Source: Siphonodentalium dalli
Taxonomy: Eukaryota; Mollusca; Scaphopoda; Gadilida; Siphonodentaliidae
Assembly (NCBI GenBank): GCA_032622095.1
Contig: CP136069.1
Coordinates: 51,382,760-51,446,759 of the forward strand
Length of the DNA stretch: 64,000 nt
Direction: 5' to 3'
Positions 23,801-29,800 of this stretch are shown here, piece by piece (within the stretch, counting starts at the first letter, position 1; each line of letters begins with the position of its first letter). The notes below the pieces were generated by a model. The model saw only the letters and a program-made list of their open reading frames with translations, made no database searches and was not told the origin of the DNA. Made by a program: the position numbers and the translations under genes.

Positions 23801-26800
23801 ATCATGTGCCAGTGCATTCTCTTATATATGCAAGTCTCCATTGGGAGAGAATGCACTTGTTTACAAGGTCAAGGTAAATATTGTTAAGCCAATGTATTCT
23901 CTAATATATGCGAGGCTCTCTATGGGAGACTCGCTTATTTAAGAGTTGCATTGGCACAGGGTTTTTGCATGGAAGAGTTAATAAGGGAGGTAACTCCAGT
24001 CATGGAAAGGTTAATAAGGGAGGTAACTCCAGTCATGGAAAGGTTAATAAGGGAGGTAACTCCAGTCATGGAAAGGTTAATAAGGGAGGTAACTCCAGCC
24101 AAGGAGGGGTTAAGCACCATGCATTTCTATTTAAATGTAAGACTGACCATTCTTATGTCTACTTAACCAATCTAAATGTGATTTCTCGTCATGATTTCTA
24201 AATCTATTTGTCCTTTTATTAGCTTTTAGTAATGAACAAGGATTATAACATATGCAATCCAGCTCTCGCGTGTCATATGACCGGTTATATTATAAAATAA
24301 ACTTAGAATCAATCAATTGTTTTGTTATTGTTGGTGGCAACAGGAAGACGACCTGGATATGTCATGTTGCCTCCACATGACATCTCACTTATGTTTCTTA
24401 TTATGTCTATGTTTATATTTTATATACTATGTTATGTCATGTTGCCTCCACATGACATCTCACTTATGTTTCTTATTATGTCTATGTTTATATTTTATAT
24501 ACTATGTTATGTCATGAAATAAAGTATTCTGATTCTGATTCTTTACAAGTTACCTTTACTTACTGTACAACACCTAAAACAACAGTTTATTTTAATGTTG
24601 ATTTATCATTTTCTCGCTTTGCTGCAAGGAAAGCGGAAACAATTTTTCTCTTTTTCTTTTAATTTTAATTCAGATGAGATATATTTATATATATTTATAT
24701 TATATATCGGATTTATGGAGGTACAGACTCAGTATCAGTGTTCATTGCTAAGTTATATATTACGTATACATCAAAACAATTATGGTGTATAGTTGTGTAT
24801 AGCAGAAATAACAACTCTATCATTCAGCTATACATAGCAAACATATGTATAAAAACTATAATATACATATTTTTAGATAGTTAATAGCTTTGGTGAGGTG
24901 TGTTTGGAAAAGCCCAGAATAAATTTGTAACACTAATTATAGACCAAAACAAATGTCTTCTGGCACACTGCCAAATACAAACAAGATAAAAAATACTCCT
25001 CAATCTACAAATCGTACTGCAATCTCCAGTGATTTCTGAGTATGGGGTTATTGGAAAATAACTGCAATATGTTTACAGGTTTGTGAACACATTGGTGTAA
25101 AATATTTAATTTCGAACAAAACATGTAATACATTCAAACAAATTGACATAAGTAATAATAATATTCAAAACGGGGATTGGACAACAAGCCTAAAAGGCTT
25201 TTATAAAGTCTTTTCCTCGGAGCAGGAAGTTTACCCTTGGTATCAGAGTAGATACCATATAGGGTAAATTTAGCAGACGGGGATAACATGTTAGATCCGA
25301 AAAAATATTGTTCAATGAGGGGGTAGAGGGATAGAGTGCAGGAAAGAAGAATGTTTGTCAAGTTAATTAGTATTGCACACCGTACATCGGCCAAAACGAA
25401 AGAGGGGAGTGAAGCGAAGTACCGTATAATTATATTTTAGTTACACAACTTTTGTATTTATAACATATACTATTTAAGAACCATGAAATAATCAAAATCA
25501 AATCGAAACGCATCGCGGCCCACGTGGAGGAAATGCGAGAAAAAAACAATCAAACTACTTGAACTGTTAATTAATATTAAAATTAAAATAATTAAAATTA
25601 AAATAATTGGTTAGAAGCGTACTTAAGCATTATATGATGTAATATGACGAAACAATGACTTAATTTCATGGGGAGTGACCCAGTGACACGGAGAATGGTA
25701 GGCACTCGATTGGAAATTATTAAATTCCATTTCATTAAAATTCCATTGAGAAGTGACGAATCGACCCCACCAGAGCACACAATACAGATAATGTGATAAA
25801 ACAAATACATAATTACATATAGTGGTTAACACATTGACTGATACATGTGTGGCTATTGTAAATAATGTTATGGGAATTTCAGAAGCAGTATGATGTATAT
25901 GTAAATATATCTAAATCATAATGAATGAAGTTTTTTGTGTCATAAGATTTTCCGTGTTTGTTTTTCAGCTGACAATTAGATTCCAGCCTCCCTCATATGG
26001 AATGAAATTAGAAGAAACTGTGAAAGTGGAGATATACTTCATCAACTCTGTCGGAGTGAAATCTAACTCATTGTCACTTTATTATAGTCCACTGTTATCC
26101 AACGACTGAGTTCACATACTTAGCAGATAAATTTACTCTCTTTATTATAGTCCACTGTTGTCCAATGACTGAGTTCACATACTTAGCAGATAAATATACT
26201 CTCTTTATTATAGTCCACTGTTATCCAATGACTGAGTTCACATACTTAGCAGATAAATATACTCTCTTTATTATAGTCCACTGTTGTCCAATGACTGAGT
26301 TCACATACTTAGCAGATAAATATACTCTCTTTATTATAGTCCACTGTTGTCCAATGACTGAGTTCACATACTTAGCAGATAAATATACTCTCTTTATTAT
26401 AGTCCACTGTTGTCCAATGACTGAGTTCACATACTTAGCAGATAAATATACTCTCCTGAGTTGGATATTTGGGGATTTCAGTCAGAAAACATTTTGTGAA
26501 TGAGCTGGCTTACATTACTTTTATCACTGATCTATGCCTCTATACTTGGATAAAATGTGGAGGGGGTGGTGATGATGTGATTATATATGCATCAGTTACT
26601 CCCTTTGATCCGTTCGGAGTTTTGCACTTAACTACATAAAGATAACCTTCATTTAACGAAACGTGTTGCTATGCAAATATTTTAACAAATGAACTCCTTG
26701 GATATTGGTTATTCAGACTTGATCGTGTTTCTAAATTACCAAAAATCATTTTGGCAAAAATTTGGGACATTCTAAATATTGTTTGGACCATTTGAAAATT

Positions 26801-29800
26801 TCTTGAGCAATTATATTTCAGAAATTCAAATTTCAGTAATACTAAAACAATTGGGTGTTATATTGTATTTTAACAGAATATAACATGAATTTATAGATAG
26901 AGGATATCCACACTTTTTCAGTGGATATGGGTTATATCTCATGAGTGATGCCAAAACATTGAATTTCCACGAGTGGCTTTAGCCATGAGTGGAAATTCAA
27001 ATGTTTTGTCATCACGAATGAGATTTAACCCATATCCACTGAAAAAGTGTGGATATTCTGTTTATTATATACTTTAGTTACTTGCCTATGGCCCCCAATG
27101 AATGTCAATACATGTACATCAGAAATTTCAAGCTGATATCACTCACTAGTGGGATATCACTTATATCTCACTGCTAAAACCTTATAATTCATGGGCAAGT
27201 AAAAATAAATATTGTTATTTATTATGGTTGGTTAATTATCGCACGCCCAAAAAAACTGTTTAGGTTAGGAATGGTTCTATCCTCTGTCCATGCATTTATA
27301 CCATATACACCCATATTATATGCAGCATGCTTGGCAATAGGGGGTCGATATGTCTGTCGGTGGTGGGGGGTCGATATGTCTGTCAGTGGTGCTGCGTGGC
27401 ATACAATATATTGGTGTAAACAATATTTATTCCCAATACAAAACAAGTTGAATATTTTACAAAAATGCTAATGGATGAGTATGGGTGATTGGAAAGGGAT
27501 GAGACAACAAGCCTATATTGTGGCTTTTTTGTAAGTCCTCTCCCAGATCGCTTAAATTTTCCGAACTACATAAGGCCGTTCGAGCGTGTCAGACGGGAAT
27601 TTTTCTGGTTTGTACTTTAAATAACTTATTGGTGATTTTGATATAGATCGCACTCAACAAAAGATAACAAGAGATAAGATAAGAACTGGAGTGGGGTGTG
27701 ATTAAGGAATTAAAGGTAACCAATGGGACGAAAGGAGAGTAGTTAGGTTTAAGAAAGGTCAGAAAGATAGGATTGTCAATGGGGGCGGGGTAGTTTAACA
27801 TTCGGCTGTAGAATTATATGTCAATTGTGTATAACTTGGCGTACAGAGACTACATGAGTTAGCTGGGCAGTCAGGCTTTCCGAATTATGACATTATGTAT
27901 GACTTTATATATGACTCAATGGCAGAAGACATGTGACATAGTATTACGTTTAGAATCGTTTTGTACTAATTATGTATCTTTGTGCGGCCTCGAAAATACT
28001 ATGATTTTCCCTAATGGAACTTTCGGGTGAACCCTCGAGTAGGGTTCTTTCTGATAATATTATGTTTGGTAGAGATGATAGCAATTCCAATCTTGATGCC
28101 TGGTATAAATGGCATTCTAACAGGTAATGGTGGGCTGTTTCAACAGCACCGCATGCACAATATGGGTCGGGCCTAACAAAATTGGTCATGAGGTCGAAAT
28201 TCAAATTACTACATTTCAGTCTCAACCGTGTGTGGTATACTTGGGATTTGCGACTATGGCAATGATAGTAGTATGGATGTGTGTATATACGATCGTCAGC
28301 AAGTGACTCTTTAAACTTGTCCAGGTTGGTACAATTTTTTACACACTCTGGCAGTCTATTCCAATCGCTTATTGTAGAGGGTAAAAATGTATCTTTATAA
28401 ATATCCTTTGTGGCGTCCAATGGTAGTCGTATTGCATGATGTCTAAGATTATAACCGGTTTGGTTTTCAGAGTGACAAATATAATTTCGTAGGTACACGG
28501 GTGCTGTACTATTAACTATTTTGTGGAATTGTATAAGCTTTTGTTTTTTCCTCCTTGATGCCAGGGTCTCCCAACCAGTATCTAATAGTAGGCTCTCTTT
28601 ACTGGCGCTGTTCGTCGCTCCAGTAACGATCCTTGCCATTTCAAATTGTATTTTCTCTATATCATTGCTGAGATAATTAGGACAATTATCCCATACTGGT
28701 GATGCATATTCAAGCACTGGTCTTACATAGGCAAAGTATATTCTTTCCAGTGTTTTACGGTTCAATGTAAATCTGTGTTTCCTAACTAGATTAACCCGTT
28801 TCCATGCCTTTTCGATCGTGATGCGGATGTGTGTGCACCACGTACCTCGGTTATTGAAGATCAGTCCGAGGTGTTTATGAAAAGGAACTTCGATTAAGGT
28901 GGTAGTTCCCATAGTTAGTGGGGGGTGGTGGACGTCTGTATCCTTTCTTGCTATTAACATTGATTCCGTTTTTAGTGGATTGAACTCGACAAGCCATTTT
29001 TTTGACCATTGATCGAGCGTATATAGGTCATCATTTAGTACATTAGCGGCTAGCGCAGGACTTTCAACTGTCAGGTATATTGAGGTATCATCGGCAAAGA
29101 GGCGGATGTTACTTGTTATATTTACTGCAACTACGAATGTGATCGCCGGTGAAAAAAGCTGGCTACATTTGTGATCCATTTAAAAAGCTGGCTACGAATG
29201 TGACCGGAGCCTTGTGACAATGAACCCATCGGCAATAGTAAGTTTTCGGCGAGTGTGGACCCTGATTTCCACTTGAACAATATTTGTCACATATATACTA
29301 TCAGGATTGCGCTCAAATATTCAATCAGGACCCAAACCAACAGTGTGGAGTAGTACAAGTCAGGGAATGATGGCACCGGCTATGACACATATTCTACCAG
29401 CCCCATATACTGGAGGAAACTCATCTGGATCAGTTCCCACAGAATCCAAATCCATTATTGATGCCCCTGCATCATTTCCATCAGGATCTGGATCCATGTC
29501 TGTCACTCCTAGATTAGTCCAACAAGGATGTGAATCCATGACCATCACTCCTGCATCAGTTTCACCAGGATCCAATAACGTTACCTCTGAATCAGTCCCA
29601 GGATACGGATCCATGGCATCCAGCTACGAATTATCTGACTCAGATCCAATATACAAGGATGCTGCAAGTGCTAATACAATGGTTAGTGGACCGTATCCAC
29701 AGAACAGTGCACTAAAAATAGCACAAGACAACAGTTTGTTTCAGTCGTCAGTTGGTAATAGAACTCATGGTTCTACATATAATTCATCTTCGCAATCATT

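Noticed and set aside
26165-26503. 112-codon frame TEFTYLADKYTLFIIVHC repeated as a coding exon
   Set aside because: It is in a different frame from exon 7 and is wholly explained by the 63-bp tandem repeat.
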